The notes under the pieces were generated by a model. That model ran no database searches, was not told where the DNA came from, and saw only the letters and a program-made list of their open reading frames with translations. Positions 25,970 through 35,451 of a stretch of 64,000 bases of DNA are shown here, piece after piece (positions within the stretch are counted from its first letter, which is position 1; each line of letters opens with the position of its first letter). This stretch comes from Rhizobium sp. BG4. Lineage in GTDB: Bacteria > Pseudomonadota > Alphaproteobacteria > Rhizobiales > Rhizobiaceae. The stretch is taken from positions 310,001 to 374,000 of the forward strand of contig NZ_CP044125.1 of the NCBI RefSeq assembly GCF_016864575.1. Reading direction: 5' to 3'. The translations under genes were made by a program, and so were the position numbers.

Positions 25970-27265
25970 ATGACTCACCCTGCGCCTGACAAGACACACG
26001 GCTTCTGTCGCGACTGCCTTGCCGAGCAGAAGGGCGAAGCGCGCCGTTGCACGGCCTGCGGCAGCCCGCGCGTCGTGCGACACAAGGAGCTCTACGGACT
26101 GACGCTGGCGCATATCGACTGCGACGCCTTCTATGCGGCTGTCGAGAAACGCGACAATCCGGAGCTCGCGGACAAGCCCGTCATCATCGGCGGCGGCAAG
26201 CGCGGTGTCGTCTCCACCGCCTGCTATATCGCCCGTATCCATGGGGTGCGTTCGGCCATGCCGATGTTCAAGGCGCTGGAGGCCTGCCCGCAGGCGGTCG
26301 TCATCCGGCCTGACATGGAGAAATACGGCAGGGTCGGCCGCGAGGTTCGCAGCATGATGCAGGAGCTGACGCCGCTGGTGCAGCCGCTGTCGATCGACGA
26401 GGCCTTCCTGGAGCTTGGCGGCACTGAGCGCCTGCACCACGATCCCCCTGCCCGCACGCTGGCGAAATTCGCCCGGCGGGTCGAAAAGGAGGTCGGCATC
26501 ACCGTTTCCGTTGGCCTCTCCTATTGCAAATTCCTGGCGAAGGTCGCATCCGATCTGCAGAAGCCGCGGGGGTTTTCGGTGATCGGCCGCGAGGAAGCGG
26601 TCGAATTTCTGGCGCCTCGCCCCGTCACCACGATCTGGGGCGTCGGCAAGGCATTTGCCGCCACGCTTGAATCCGACGGCATCCGCACGATCGGACAGCT
26701 GCAGCAGATGGAAGAGACCGACCTGATGCGCCGCTACGGCAGCATGGGCCAGCGCCTCGCCCGTCTCTCGCGCGGCATCGACGACCGCGAGGTGCATCTG
26801 AACGAGGCGGCAAAGAGCGTCTCGGCGGAGACGACATTCTTCGAGGATATCTCGCGGCACGACGACCTGGTGCCGATCCTGCGCAATCTCTCCGAGAAGG
26901 TCTCCTGGCGGTTGAAGAAGGATGACATCGCCGGGCATACCGTGGTGCTGAAGATGAAGACCGCGGACTTCAAGCTCCGGACGCGCAACCGGCGGCTCGA
27001 AGACCCGACCCAGCTTGCCGACCGAATATTTCGCACCGGCATCGAGCTTCTGGAGAAGGAGACCGACGGCACGAAATTCCGCCTGATCGGCATCGGCGTC
27101 AGCGATCTCTGCGATCCCGGCCGCGCCGATCCGCCCGATCTGATCGACCAGCAGTCGACACGGCGGGCGGCGGCGGAAGCGGCGATGGACAAGCTGCGCG
27201 ACAAGTTCGGCAAGGGCACGGTCGAGACCGGCTATACATTCGGCGGCGGCAAGCGCGAGCGCTAG
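25970..27265 (+). CDS. dinB: DinB, DNA polymerase IV (Y-family)
   Basis: A 431-aa translesion polymerase. Catalytic acids are Asp50 ([15 protein letters not shown]) and Asp143-Glu144 ([11 protein letters not shown]). The little-finger domain follows, to about residue 400. Unlike E. coli Pol IV (351 aa) it has about 40 extra N-terminal residues with C13-x2-C16-x10-C27-x2-C30, a probable zinc ribbon seen in rhizobial homologues. It makes short, error-prone extensions past lesions. A LexA box lies directly upstream. The stop overlaps the 3' end of the next, convergent gene by 4 nt. Confidence 0.95.
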   Translation: MTHPAPDKTHGFCRDCLAEQKGEARRCTACGSPRVVRHKELYGLTLAHIDCDAFYAAVEKRDNPELADKPVIIGGGKRGVVSTACYIARIHGVRSAMPMFKALEACPQAVVIRPDMEKYGRVGREVRSMMQELTPLVQPLSIDEAFLELGGTERLHHDPPARTLAKFARRVEKEVGITVSVGLSYCKFLAKVASDLQKPRGFSVIGREEAVEFLAPRPVTTIWGVGKAFAATLESDGIRTIGQLQQMEETDLMRRYGSMGQRLARLSRGIDDREVHLNEAAKSVSAETTFFEDISRHDDLVPILRNLSEKVSWRLKKDDIAGHTVVLKMKTADFKLRTRNRRLEDPTQLADRIFRTGIELLEKETDGTKFRLIGIGVSDLCDPGRADPPDLIDQQSTRRAAAEAAMDKLRDKFGKGTVETGYTFGGGKRER

Positions 27266-28992
27266 ACCGGTTCGACCGCGTGCAGTTCGGCGAGAACGGC
27301 TGCCTTGTTCAATGCCGCCTGCGCGTAATCCGGTACCTTTTCAAGGGCATGCGAATAGCTCTCGACGGCTTCGTCGAGACGGCCCATGCGGCGCAGGACA
27401 TTGCCGCGATTGTTGAAGGCCGTGGCATAGCCGGGCGACAGGGCGATCGCCCGGTCATAGCTCGCCAGCGCCGCCTCATCGCGCTTCAGGGCCGCCAGGA
27501 TGTTGCCGCAAGTGCAATGGGCGGCGGCATCCTCCGGCCGCAGTGCCAGGGCCTCTGTGACCTTGCTCTGCGCGGCATCAAATTTGCCCTGCTGCAACAG
27601 AACCAGCGCCAGCTGATGATGGGCGGCGAAGTGAGTAGGCTCAGCCTCGATGACGCGGCGATAGCCTGACGCGGCCCGATCGAGCGCGCCCTGGCGGTGA
27701 TCGTTGACCGCGGTCTGCATCAATGTGTCGAGCTCGCCCGCATTGGCCGGCCGGCGGCGGGCGGTTTCGAGGTTGGCCCAGAGGGCGCGGCCGCGCGCAT
27801 GATCCGGATCAGCCGCAAGGATCTGCCGGCAGCAGAGCGCGGCATTTTCCAGATCGCCCTTCGCCGCCATATGCGAGGCACGGGTGCAGACGGCATCCAG
27901 CGATCGCGGATCGAGGCGATCGCCGATATTGCGCTCCGAGACCGTCATCACCCGGCGGCGCTCCACCTGGTGCTGTTCGGCGCCGAAGGTGAACTTGTAG
28001 GCGTAATCGCCGGTGCCGAAGTCATAGACACGAAAGCCGTTCTCGATCGCCCAGCGCAGGCAATAGCAATGCAGCGCGAAGCCCGGACTGTGAGACTGCG
28101 CCTCGCTATCCCGCCCGCCGATAAAGCAGTGCATCGTCTTCTTCTTATGGTCGAGATAGAGGATCTGCGCGGCAACCGCCCTGTCCTCCTCCCAGAGTAC
28201 CGGCACGAAAAGCGATCCGTCATCGAGGGAACCGCGCAGCATCTTGCGGCAACCATCGATTATCCCCGCCGCATATTCCGGCTGGCGCGCACCCCATTGC
28301 GCATTCCACATGGCGTAGAAGGTTTCGAGGTTCTGCTCGAATGTCTCTGATGTCGTGTGGGTGATGTGCATCCCGTGCTTGCCGTTCGCAAGGTCGCGCA
28401 GCGCCCATCGCGCGTTGCGGCGCGTCTTGGGGCTGAGACGGGTGCTGAGGAAGGTCTCGAAATCATCCTCCAGCGGAATATAGACATAGGCGTCGTGATC
28501 GATGTCTTCGCCGGCATCGGTGATATGGCTGGCGCGGACCACCTTTGCCGGGACGAAATCGGCGCGCGGAAAGCTGCCGATCAGCGCCTGCAGGCGCTCG
28601 TCCGAGAGATAGATTTCATCGAGATTGAAGCGGCGCCAGTTGAAGGTCTGCAGGCTGGCGGCGAAAGCGGCCATCGCATCGTCCATCTGCTCCGGCAGCG
28701 AGAGGATGCCGCTATAGACCGAGAACGGCATGCCGGCCATGTGAATGGCATTGTAGAAGCCGTGGCCGGGCTCGAAATCGAGGCGGATCTGCAGCGGCAG
28801 GAAGGCGACATAGGCCGTGCCCTCGGCAGGTCTCGCCGCCAGAACATGCCAGTTGCCGCGCGTTTCCAGATAGCGCCGCATCCAGTTCCAGGACATGAAA
28901 TAATGCGATTCCGGATCGGCATCGTAGACCGCTTCCCAATCCGGGCGCAGTCTGTCGAGCTCGTCGAACGCGGATACAATATCGACGTACAT
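27262..28992 (-). CDS. acetyltransferase (FemAB/BioF2-like GNAT) fused to TPR repeats
   Basis: A 576-aa two-domain protein. Residues 1-360 resemble the GNAT/FemAB-like BcsL/CelD family: [13 protein letters not shown], then [41 protein letters not shown] and [16 protein letters not shown]. Residues about 385-570 are tetratricopeptide repeats: [20 protein letters not shown], then [40 protein letters not shown] and [11 protein letters not shown]. Such proteins often act in polysaccharide or cellulose modification, with TPRs recruiting partners. The acceptor is unknown. The gene is convergent with dinB, overlapping by 4 nt. Confidence 0.8.
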   Translation of the reverse strand: MYVDIVSAFDELDRLRPDWEAVYDADPESHYFMSWNWMRRYLETRGNWHVLAARPAEGTAYVAFLPLQIRLDFEPGHGFYNAIHMAGMPFSVYSGILSLPEQMDDAMAAFAASLQTFNWRRFNLDEIYLSDERLQALIGSFPRADFVPAKVVRASHITDAGEDIDHDAYVYIPLEDDFETFLSTRLSPKTRRNARWALRDLANGKHGMHITHTTSETFEQNLETFYAMWNAQWGARQPEYAAGIIDGCRKMLRGSLDDGSLFVPVLWEEDRAVAAQILYLDHKKKTMHCFIGGRDSEAQSHSPGFALHCYCLRWAIENGFRVYDFGTGDYAYKFTFGAEQHQVERRRVMTVSERNIGDRLDPRSLDAVCTRASHMAAKGDLENAALCCRQILAADPDHARGRALWANLETARRRPANAGELDTLMQTAVNDHRQGALDRAASGYRRVIEAEPTHFAAHHQLALVLLQQGKFDAAQSKVTEALALRPEDAAAHCTCGNILAALKRDEAALASYDRAIALSPGYATAFNNRGNVLRRMGRLDEAVESYSHALEKVPDYAQAALNKAAVLAELHAVEPV

Positions 28993-29166
28993 GGCGGGTC
29001 TCCCAACCGCTTAGTCCCGGCAGATTTGCATATATTCGATCACCCTACAATAAGCGGCCGCTTGATCACTAATGCGTGAGACGCGAAGCCGGGTGGCGCG
29101 GGTCAAGCCTTCCTTAAACTTCGTTGAATATTGTCCCAGCCAAGTATTGCGTATTGGTTGGGTAAC

Positions 29167-30405
29167 ATGTTCTCGCGTATTGTTTTCGGCCTCGGCTTGC
29201 TGTCGGCGACCGCCTTGGTGAACCCTGCTCTTGCGGCAGACGCCCGGACGCTGCAAATCATCGTCTCCAAGGACAAGCAGTCGCTTGCCGTCTATGACGG
29301 CACGGAGGTCGTGGCGACCTCGAAAGTCTCGACCGGCAAGCCCGGCCATACGACGCCGAGCGGCATCTTCTCGGTGCTCGAGAAGAAGAAATATCACGAA
29401 TCCAATCTCTATTCGGCTGCACCCATGCCCTGGATGCAGCGGCTGACATGGTCCGGTATTGCGCTGCACGAGTCGAATTCCGTGCCGCGCTATCCGGCCT
29501 CGCATGGCTGTGTGCGCATGCCCGCCGCCTTCGCCAAGGAACTTTACAAGATGACGGACCTCAGCGTTCCCGTCATCATCAGTAATGCGGCCGTGGCGCC
29601 CGAACCGATCAACCATCCGGCGCTGTTCCGCCCGAATGCGCCGGAACCGGCGCTCCTGCTTTCCGACGTGCAGCTGCGCCCGGCAATCGGCAGCAGCGAT
29701 GGCGAGCCGGTGCAGCTGGCGATGAATACGGTCTCGGCCTCGCTGATCCCGCCTGTCGCAGCGGCGCCCGAAAATGTCGAGCCGATCCGCATCCTGATCA
29801 CCCGGCGCGCCCAGCGCGAGGCGGTCATCGACATCCAGACCTACCTCAATCAGCTGGGCTTCAACGCCGGCAATCCCGATGGCCTGCTCGGCCCCTCGAC
29901 GGTGCAGGCGATCAACGCTTTCAAGGCATTGCGCCCCGCGCAGTTCAAGGGCGACCGTACGCTGACCAGCGATACTCTCCTAAGGGAAGTTTACGCCGCT
30001 GTCGGCAAGGGCGAGCCGCCGAACGGCGTGCTGATGATCCGCCAGGATTTCAAGCCGCTGTTCGAGGCGCCTGTGATCATCGACAATCCGCAGCTGGCGC
30101 TCGGCACGCACTTCTTCACGCTGCATAAGGTGGATCAGGAGAACGGCACGGCCGACTGGCTGGGCCTGACGCTCGACAACAATCTGCCTTCGCAGACGAT
30201 GAAGCGGCTCGGCATCAAGACGCAGGAGGGCTCGATCATCATGGGCAGCCCGATCAGCAACGCGCTGTCACGCATCCAGATCCCGGACGAGACGCGCAAG
30301 CGCGTCGACGCGCTGCTTGCCGCCGGTTCGACGATGACGATATCCGATACCGGCATCGGCCCGGAGACCGGCGCCGGCACCGATTTCATCACCGTGACGC
30401 GTTAG
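29167..30405 (+). CDS. L,D-transpeptidase with peptidoglycan-binding domain
   Basis: A 412-aa secreted protein. A signal peptide is clear (MFSRIVFGLGLLSATALVNP, then ALAADA). The YkuD domain has the catalytic motif H-x14-17-S-H-G-C-V-R, with Cys115 (YPASHGCVRMP) and an upstream His (IALHESN). Residues about 220-275 form a peptidoglycan-binding helical domain (IQTYLNQLGFNAGNPDGLLG, PSTVQAINAFKAL). It crosslinks or anchors peptidoglycan in the periplasm. I start at the ATG at 29167, since it gives a clean signal peptide. The stop overlaps the dnaE stop convergently by 4 nt. Confidence 0.9.
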   Translation: MFSRIVFGLGLLSATALVNPALAADARTLQIIVSKDKQSLAVYDGTEVVATSKVSTGKPGHTTPSGIFSVLEKKKYHESNLYSAAPMPWMQRLTWSGIALHESNSVPRYPASHGCVRMPAAFAKELYKMTDLSVPVIISNAAVAPEPINHPALFRPNAPEPALLLSDVQLRPAIGSSDGEPVQLAMNTVSASLIPPVAAAPENVEPIRILITRRAQREAVIDIQTYLNQLGFNAGNPDGLLGPSTVQAINAFKALRPAQFKGDRTLTSDTLLREVYAAVGKGEPPNGVLMIRQDFKPLFEAPVIIDNPQLALGTHFFTLHKVDQENGTADWLGLTLDNNLPSQTMKRLGIKTQEGSIIMGSPISNALSRIQIPDETRKRVDALLAAGSTMTISDTGIGPETGAGTDFITVTR

Positions 30406-33400
30406 ACGAGCTCGACATCGATAATCCCGGGCGCGGCGCGCAATGCAGCCGCGATCTCCGGCGTGATCCGGTATTTCTGCGGCAGCGCCACCTCGACCTC
30501 GCGCTTGCCATCTTCCTTGATGACGATGAAGGACACGAGGCCGTCGCCCTTGGCATTCAGGTGCGCAGCGACCGCCTTCAGCGGACCGGAATCACGGACA
30601 TAGACGCGCAGTGCCTTCTGCATCTGCAGCGATTTCTCTTCCAGCGACTGGACGGTCTGCAGGCGCAGGCTGACGCCTTCCGGGCGCTCTTCACCGGTTG
30701 CCGTGATCACGAAGGATTTTCCGGGCTCCAGGATATCGCGATACTGGTTCAGCATCTCGGAGAACAGCACGGATTCGAACTGGCCAGACGAATCCGAGAA
30801 GACGATGATGCCCATCTTGTTGCCGGTCTTCGTCTTGCGCTCCTGCTTGGAGATGACTGTGCCGGCGAGACGCCCGTTGGCGGCACCCTGCTTCACCGCC
30901 GCCGAGAAATCCGCGAAGGTCTGGACGCGCATCTTCTGCAGCAGGCTGTTGTAGGTGTCGAGCGGATGAGCCGTCAGGTAGAAGCCGAGAACCTGGAATT
31001 CCTTGAGCAGGCGCTCCGAGGCAAGCCAGGGCGAGAATGGCGGCAGCGCGATCTTCTCGGGGCCTGACGACAGAGCGCCGCCGAAGATGTCCGACTGGCC
31101 GCTCAGCTTGTTTTCCTGGGCGCGCTGCGCATAGCCGAGAACGCGGTCGAGACCGGCCGAAAGCTGGGCACGATCGATATTGAAGCAATCGAAGGCACCG
31201 GCATAGATCAGGCTTTCCAGCACGCGGCGGTTCACCTGGCGCGGATCGATGCGCAGGCAGAAATCCTCGATGCTGGCGAAGGGCTTGTCGCCGCGGACCT
31301 GAACGATGTGCTCGACGGCGTTTTCGCCGACGCCCTTGATCGCCGCCAGCGCGTAGTAGATCCGCTGGTCGCCGGTTTCGAAATGGCGGAAGGAGGTCTG
31401 CACCGAGGGCGCGATGACCTCGATGCCGAGACGCTTGGAATCCTGGCGGAAGTCGTTGACCTTGTCGGTGTTCGACATGTCGAGCGTCATCGAGGCGGCC
31501 AGGAACTCGACCGGATAATGCGCCTTCATATAGGCCGTCTGATAGGAGACGATCGCGTAGGCGGCGGCGTGCGACTTGTTGAAGCCGTAGTTGGCGAACT
31601 TCGCCAGCAGTTCGAAGATGTTATCGGCCTGCGGCTTCGATACGCCGTTCTTGACGGCGCCGTCGACGAAGCGCTCGCGCTGCTGGTCCATTTCGGCCTT
31701 GATCTTCTTACCCATGGCGCGGCGCAGAAGGTCGGCCTCGCCGAGCGAATAGCCCGACAGAACCTGAGCGATCTGCATGACCTGCTCCTGGTAGACGATA
31801 ACCCCCTGCGTCTCCTTCAGCAGGTAGTCGATGGTCGGATGGATAGACTCGACCTCTTCCTCCCCATGCTTGCGGGCATTATAGGTCGGGATGTTTTCCA
31901 TCGGTCCCGGACGGTACAGCGCCACCAGAGCGATGATGTCCTCGATGCAGTCGGGCTTCATGCCGATCAGCGCCTTGCGCATGCCGGCACTTTCCACCTG
32001 GAACACACCGACCGTTTCGCCGCGCGACAGCATCTCGTAGGTCAGCTTGTCGTCGAGCGGGATGGAGGCGAGATCGACCTCGATGCCCCGCTTCTTGCAG
32101 AAATCGACGGCGACCTTCAGGACGGTCAGCGTCTTCAGGCCGAGGAAGTCGAACTTCACGAGGCCGGCCTGTTCGACCCATTTCATGTTGAACTGGGTGA
32201 CCGGCATATCGGAACGCGGGTCCCGATACATCGGCACCAGCTTCGACAGCGGGCGGTCGCCGATGACGATACCGGCGGCGTGCGTGGAGGCGTGGCGGTA
32301 GAGACCCTCGATCTTCTGGGCGATATCAAGGAGACGAGCGACAACCGGCTCCTTGTCGGCCTCTTCCTGGAACTTCGGATCTTCCTCGATCGCCTTGTGC
32401 AGAGGCGTCGGATTGGCCGGGTTGTTGGGCACCATCTTGCAGATCTTGTCGACCTGGCCATAGGGCATTTCGAGCACGCGGCCGACGTCGCGCAGGGCGG
32501 CGCGGGCCTGCAGCGAACCGAAAGTGATGATCTGCGCCACCTGCTCGCGACCGTATTTCTTCTGCACGTAACGGATCACCTCTTCGCGGCGATCCTGGCA
32601 GAAGTCGATATCGAAGTCCGGCATCGAGACGCGTTCCGGATTGAGGAAGCGTTCGAAGAGCAGCGAGAAGCGCAGGGGATCGACGTCGGTGATGGTCAGC
32701 GCATAGGCGACCAGCGAACCCGCACCCGAACCACGGCCCGGGCCGACGGGAATGTCATGCTGCTTGGCCCATTTGATGAAGTCCGCAACGATCAGGAAGT
32801 AGCCGGGGAACTTCATGCGCTCGATGACGCTGAGCTCGAATTCCAGCCGCTCGCGGTAATCCTTCTCTTCGTAGCCTGCCGACATGCCGAGCGTCGCGAG
32901 GCGCATATCGAGCCCCTCCTCCGCCTGGCGGCGAAGCTCCAGCGCCTCGGCGCGCTCGGCTTCCTCGGGATCGGCGGTGGCGCCGGTGAAGCGCGGCAGG
33001 ATCGGCTTGCGGGTCTTCAGGACGAAGGAGCAGCGCCGGGCAATCTCGATCGTGTTCTCAAGCGCCTCCGGCAAATCGGCAAAGAGCTTCGCCATCTCGG
33101 CGCGGCTCTTCAGGTAATGGTCCGGCGTCAGGCGGAAGCGGCTGTCGTCGGAAACGATGGCGTTATGGGCAACCGCCATCAGCGCGTCATGCGCGTCGTA
33201 GTCGTCGCGCGTCGGGAAGAAGGCCTCGTTGGTGGCGACCAGCGGCAGGTCGTGCTCGTAGGCGAGACCGATGATCTTCTGCTCATGGCGCTTGTCGTAA
33301 GTGCCGTGGCGCTGCAGCTCGACATAGAGCCGGTCACCGAACAGTGACTTCAGCGTCAGCAGCCGCGATACGGCCGGCGCCAGGTGCCCCTGCTTGAGGG

Positions 33401-33887
33401 CCATATCGACCGGGCCGCTGAGCGAACCCGTCAGCGCGATCAGGCCTTCTGTGCCCGCCTCTTCCAGCCAGGACGAGCGAATGTGGATCGCCTGCCCGTC
33501 CTCGCCACCGAGATAGGCGCGGCTGACGAGATCGACGAGACGCTCGTAGCCATCATCGCTGGCGGCAAGGACGACGATCGACGGGAGCTTACCCATCATC
33601 TGCTGGCCGCCGCGCTTCTCGATTTCCAGGCCGTCTTCCATGTCGATCGACAGCTGGCAGCCGATGATCGGCTGAAGGCCCTCGTCCATGGCTTTTTGCG
33701 AGAATTCAAGCGCGACGAACAGGTTGTTCGTATCGGTGATGGCGATCGCCGGCTGGCTATCGCCCGCAGCCTTGTAAAGAACCTTTTTCAGCGGCAGCGC
33801 GCCCTCGAGCAGTGAATAGGCCGAGTGCACGCGCAGATGAACGAAGCCCGGCGTCCCGCCGATAAATCCGCTCTCTGCTTCCGCCAT
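30402..33887 (-). CDS. dnaE: DnaE, DNA polymerase III alpha subunit
   Basis: A 1161-aa replicative polymerase of the DnaE1 type. The N-terminal PHP domain begins HLRVHSAYSLLEGALPL. The palm domain carries the acidic catalytic motif MPDFDIDFCQDRREEVI, and the tau-binding and OB-fold C-terminus (GRLAGTVISKQERKTKTGNK) is present. It ends at the expected beta-clamp-binding region. I start at the ATG at 33887 (MAEAESGF), with GAAGGGACG about 7 nt upstream, rather than 5 codons further. Essential for chromosome replication. Its 3' end overlaps the L,D-transpeptidase gene by 4 nt. Confidence 0.96.
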   Translation of the reverse strand: MAEAESGFIGGTPGFVHLRVHSAYSLLEGALPLKKVLYKAAGDSQPAIAITDTNNLFVALEFSQKAMDEGLQPIIGCQLSIDMEDGLEIEKRGGQQMMGKLPSIVVLAASDDGYERLVDLVSRAYLGGEDGQAIHIRSSWLEEAGTEGLIALTGSLSGPVDMALKQGHLAPAVSRLLTLKSLFGDRLYVELQRHGTYDKRHEQKIIGLAYEHDLPLVATNEAFFPTRDDYDAHDALMAVAHNAIVSDDSRFRLTPDHYLKSRAEMAKLFADLPEALENTIEIARRCSFVLKTRKPILPRFTGATADPEEAERAEALELRRQAEEGLDMRLATLGMSAGYEEKDYRERLEFELSVIERMKFPGYFLIVADFIKWAKQHDIPVGPGRGSGAGSLVAYALTITDVDPLRFSLLFERFLNPERVSMPDFDIDFCQDRREEVIRYVQKKYGREQVAQIITFGSLQARAALRDVGRVLEMPYGQVDKICKMVPNNPANPTPLHKAIEEDPKFQEEADKEPVVARLLDIAQKIEGLYRHASTHAAGIVIGDRPLSKLVPMYRDPRSDMPVTQFNMKWVEQAGLVKFDFLGLKTLTVLKVAVDFCKKRGIEVDLASIPLDDKLTYEMLSRGETVGVFQVESAGMRKALIGMKPDCIEDIIALVALYRPGPMENIPTYNARKHGEEEVESIHPTIDYLLKETQGVIVYQEQVMQIAQVLSGYSLGEADLLRRAMGKKIKAEMDQQRERFVDGAVKNGVSKPQADNIFELLAKFANYGFNKSHAAAYAIVSYQTAYMKAHYPVEFLAASMTLDMSNTDKVNDFRQDSKRLGIEVIAPSVQTSFRHFETGDQRIYYALAAIKGVGENAVEHIVQVRGDKPFASIEDFCLRIDPRQVNRRVLESLIYAGAFDCFNIDRAQLSAGLDRVLGYAQRAQENKLSGQSDIFGGALSSGPEKIALPPFSPWLASERLLKEFQVLGFYLTAHPLDTYNSLLQKMRVQTFADFSAAVKQGAANGRLAGTVISKQERKTKTGNKMGIIVFSDSSGQFESVLFSEMLNQYRDILEPGKSFVITATGEERPEGVSLRLQTVQSLEEKSLQMQKALRVYVRDSGPLKAVAAHLNAKGDGLVSFIVIKEDGKREVEVALPQKYRITPEIAAALRAAPGIIDVELV

Positions 33888-33972
33888 GACACGTCCCTTC
33901 AATCGCCCGTATGAATCGGCGCCATTGTCGGTCGTGGCCGTGGAGATGTCCAGAAGAAGACCCCGTCTTGAA

Positions 33973-33991
33973 CCGCATGGCAGCCATGCGG
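33973..33991 (-). other. 8-bp stem hairpin between the microprotein gene and dnaE
   Basis: CCGCATGG and CCATGCGG pair around CAG, 13 nt after the microprotein stop and 86 nt before the dnaE start. It lacks a T tract on the minus strand, so it may stabilise a 3' end or allow partial readthrough from the SOS-controlled promoter into dnaE. Confidence 0.4.
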
Positions 33992-34003
33992 TCCCCTGAA
34001 AAA

Positions 34004-34090
34004 TTACATTGCCATCAGGATCAGCGAGAAGCTGGCAACGAACATTGCGATGGAGGTGAATGCTGCGACGTCACGGATCATGTCAGTCAT
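34004..34090 (-). CDS. 28-residue SOS-controlled membrane microprotein
   Basis: A reading frame of 29 codons, MTDMIRDVAAFTSIAMFVAS followed by FSLILMAM. Residues 8-28 form one hydrophobic helix after a short charged N-terminus, the layout of a single-span inner-membrane microprotein. Coding is supported by a very strong ribosome site (AAAGGAG, 6 nt before the ATG) and by the codon usage. Upstream on the same strand lies TTGACG (34142-34147) and, in the promoter spacer, a LexA box (34124-34138). The design recalls Caulobacter SidA (29 aa, SOS-induced division inhibitor) and E. coli TisB (29 aa), but no sequence similarity is claimed. I do not know a name for it. Confidence 0.72.
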   Translation of the reverse strand: MTDMIRDVAAFTSIAMFVASFSLILMAM

Positions 34091-34123
34091 TTGGCTCTCC
34101 TTTACTCGTTATGTTTTTAGTTT

Positions 34124-34138
34124 GTTCCACTCTTGTTC
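34124..34138 (-). promoter_or_regulatory. LexA (SOS) box of the 28-aa microprotein gene
   Basis: GTTCCACTCTTGTTC on the plus strand, GTTC-N7-GTTC exactly; on the minus strand this reads GAAC-N7-GAAC. It starts 34 nt upstream of the microprotein ATG and lies just downstream of a TTGACG -35 box (34142-34147), so it occupies the promoter spacer. Confidence 0.8.
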
Positions 34139-34222
34139 TTTCGTCAACAGGAATCTTTTCCGTTTGGTTAACGTGCGTCCGGGGGCGTTCGCCCACATCT
34201 CCCTGCCGGCGGCAACCGTTAT

Positions 34223-34237
34223 GTTCTGCATTTGTTC
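34223..34237 (+). promoter_or_regulatory. LexA (SOS) box of the DUF5680 gene
   Basis: GTTCTGCATTTGTTC, a second exact GTTC-N7-GTTC repeat, 47 nt before the DUF5680 start codon. Two such boxes in one divergent intergenic region are unlikely by chance and suggest that both flanking genes are LexA-controlled. Confidence 0.78.
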
Positions 34238-34284
34238 TTTACAGAAGGCCACGCGTCTGCGACAACGCTCGCAGGAGGCGCGCC

Positions 34285-34749
34285 ATGTATCTCACCTTGC
34301 TCAATGACTTCATCGTCGAGGCGAAATCGAGGACTTACGTGGGTGGCGGCAGTCCCCGCCCATCCTGCCGTCCGGGGTCGCATGACATCGGCTACGAGCG
34401 TGGCGAATGGCGCTATCTCGACAGCTATTTCGGCGGAACGGATTTTTGCGGCCAGGAGACGGTCTGGCTGAATGGCGAGCCCATCTGGGCGATGAACTAT
34501 TTCGGCCACATCATCGAGCCCGGGCTGATCGACGGCAGCCGCGCCGGCGCCGTCATCAAGGCGGCCCTGTCGTCGATGTATTCCGAAAAGAAGCGATTCC
34601 TCGGCGGCATGGAATTCGACCACGCCTTCGGCTTCTATATCGACAACAGCGAGGGCGACTGCGCACATTTCCGTGGCATGGAAATGATCATCGTCGAGGA
34701 AAGGCGCGCCTATGAACTCGACTACCGCGGCGGCCTGATCCGGCTCTGA
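34285..34749 (+). CDS. DUF5680 family protein, predicted SOS regulon member
   Basis: A 154-aa soluble protein. It matches the DUF5680 pattern: LNDFIVEAKSRTYVGGG, then SHDIGYERGEWRYLDSYFGG, FCGQETVWLNGEPIWAMNYFG and AFGFYIDNSEGD. The GGxxFxGQExV stretch is characteristic. No enzyme activity is known for the family. GCAGGAGGCGCGCC places a strong ribosome site before the ATG at 34285. The gene has its own LexA box and is divergent from the microprotein; it is convergent with lolD, 3 nt apart. Confidence 0.82.
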   Translation: MYLTLLNDFIVEAKSRTYVGGGSPRPSCRPGSHDIGYERGEWRYLDSYFGGTDFCGQETVWLNGEPIWAMNYFGHIIEPGLIDGSRAGAVIKAALSSMYSEKKRFLGGMEFDHAFGFYIDNSEGDCAHFRGMEMIIVEERRAYELDYRGGLIRL

Positions 34750-34752
34750 GGC

Positions 34753-35448
34753 TCAGAAGTCGACGACCTTGCCGTCGCTGATCGTCACCCGGCGGTCCAT
34801 GCGGCTGGCAAGCTCGTGATTATGCGTGGCGATCAGGGCCGCCAAACCGGACTGGCGCACCAGCGCCTCCAGGGCGTCGAAGACGTAGTTGGCGGTTTCC
34901 GGATCGAGATTGCCGGTCGGCTCGTCGGCGAGCAGCAGGCTCGGCGCATTGGCAACGGCGCGGGCGATCGCCACGCGCTGTTGCTCGCCGCCGGAGAGCT
35001 CGCCCGGGCGATGGGCACCGCGATGGCCGATGCGCATGTAGTCGAGCAGCTGCTTGGCACGCTCGGCAGCTTCCTTGCGCGGCAGGCCCGAGATCATCTG
35101 CGGCATCATGATGTTTTCCTGGGCCGAGAACTCGGGCAGCAGATGATGGAACTGGTAGACGAAGCCGATCTCGCTGCGGCGGATCGCCGTGCGCTTATCG
35201 TCGGACAGTCCGTTGCAGGCATGGCCGTTGATGCTGACCTCACCGTCATCAGGATGTTCCAGGAGACCCGCCAGATGGAGCAGCGTCGACTTGCCGGTGC
35301 CCGAGGGCGCAACCAGAGCGACGATCTCGCCGCTATGCAGCGTGAAGTCGGCCCCCTTCAGGATGGAGAGCACCGTATCGCCCTGCCCGTAGTGACGCTC
35401 GACGCCGGAAAGCTTGAGAACGACATTGCGTTTCATGGAGTTCAGCAT
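34753..35448 (-). CDS. lolD: LolD, lipoprotein-releasing ABC transporter ATPase
   Basis: A 231-aa ABC ATPase. Walker A is [12 protein letters not shown] (in [10 protein letters not shown]), the signature is [14 protein letters not shown] and Walker B is [12 protein letters not shown]. LolD powers extraction of outer-membrane lipoproteins from the inner membrane to LolA. It follows lolC by 3 nt in the same operon. ATG at 35448 and at 35436 ([11 protein letters not shown]) are both possible starts; the shorter is closer to the family norm. Confidence 0.93.
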   Translation of the reverse strand: MLNSMKRNVVLKLSGVERHYGQGDTVLSILKGADFTLHSGEIVALVAPSGTGKSTLLHLAGLLEHPDDGEVSINGHACNGLSDDKRTAIRRSEIGFVYQFHHLLPEFSAQENIMMPQMISGLPRKEAAERAKQLLDYMRIGHRGAHRPGELSGGEQQRVAIARAVANAPSLLLADEPTGNLDPETANYVFDALEALVRQSGLAALIATHNHELASRMDRRVTISDGKVVDF

Positions 35449-35451
35449 TCC

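Noticed and set aside
31308..33347. A 679-codon plus-strand open frame opposite dnaE
   Set aside because: It mirrors dnaE, is rich in Arg/Asp/His as expected of the complementary frame of a high-GC gene, and has no recognisable family or ribosome site. Similar long frames opposite nuoN/nuoM (42456-44276), nuoL (44978-46933), nuoG (49793-51736) and rnr (18053-19630) were rejected for the same reason.
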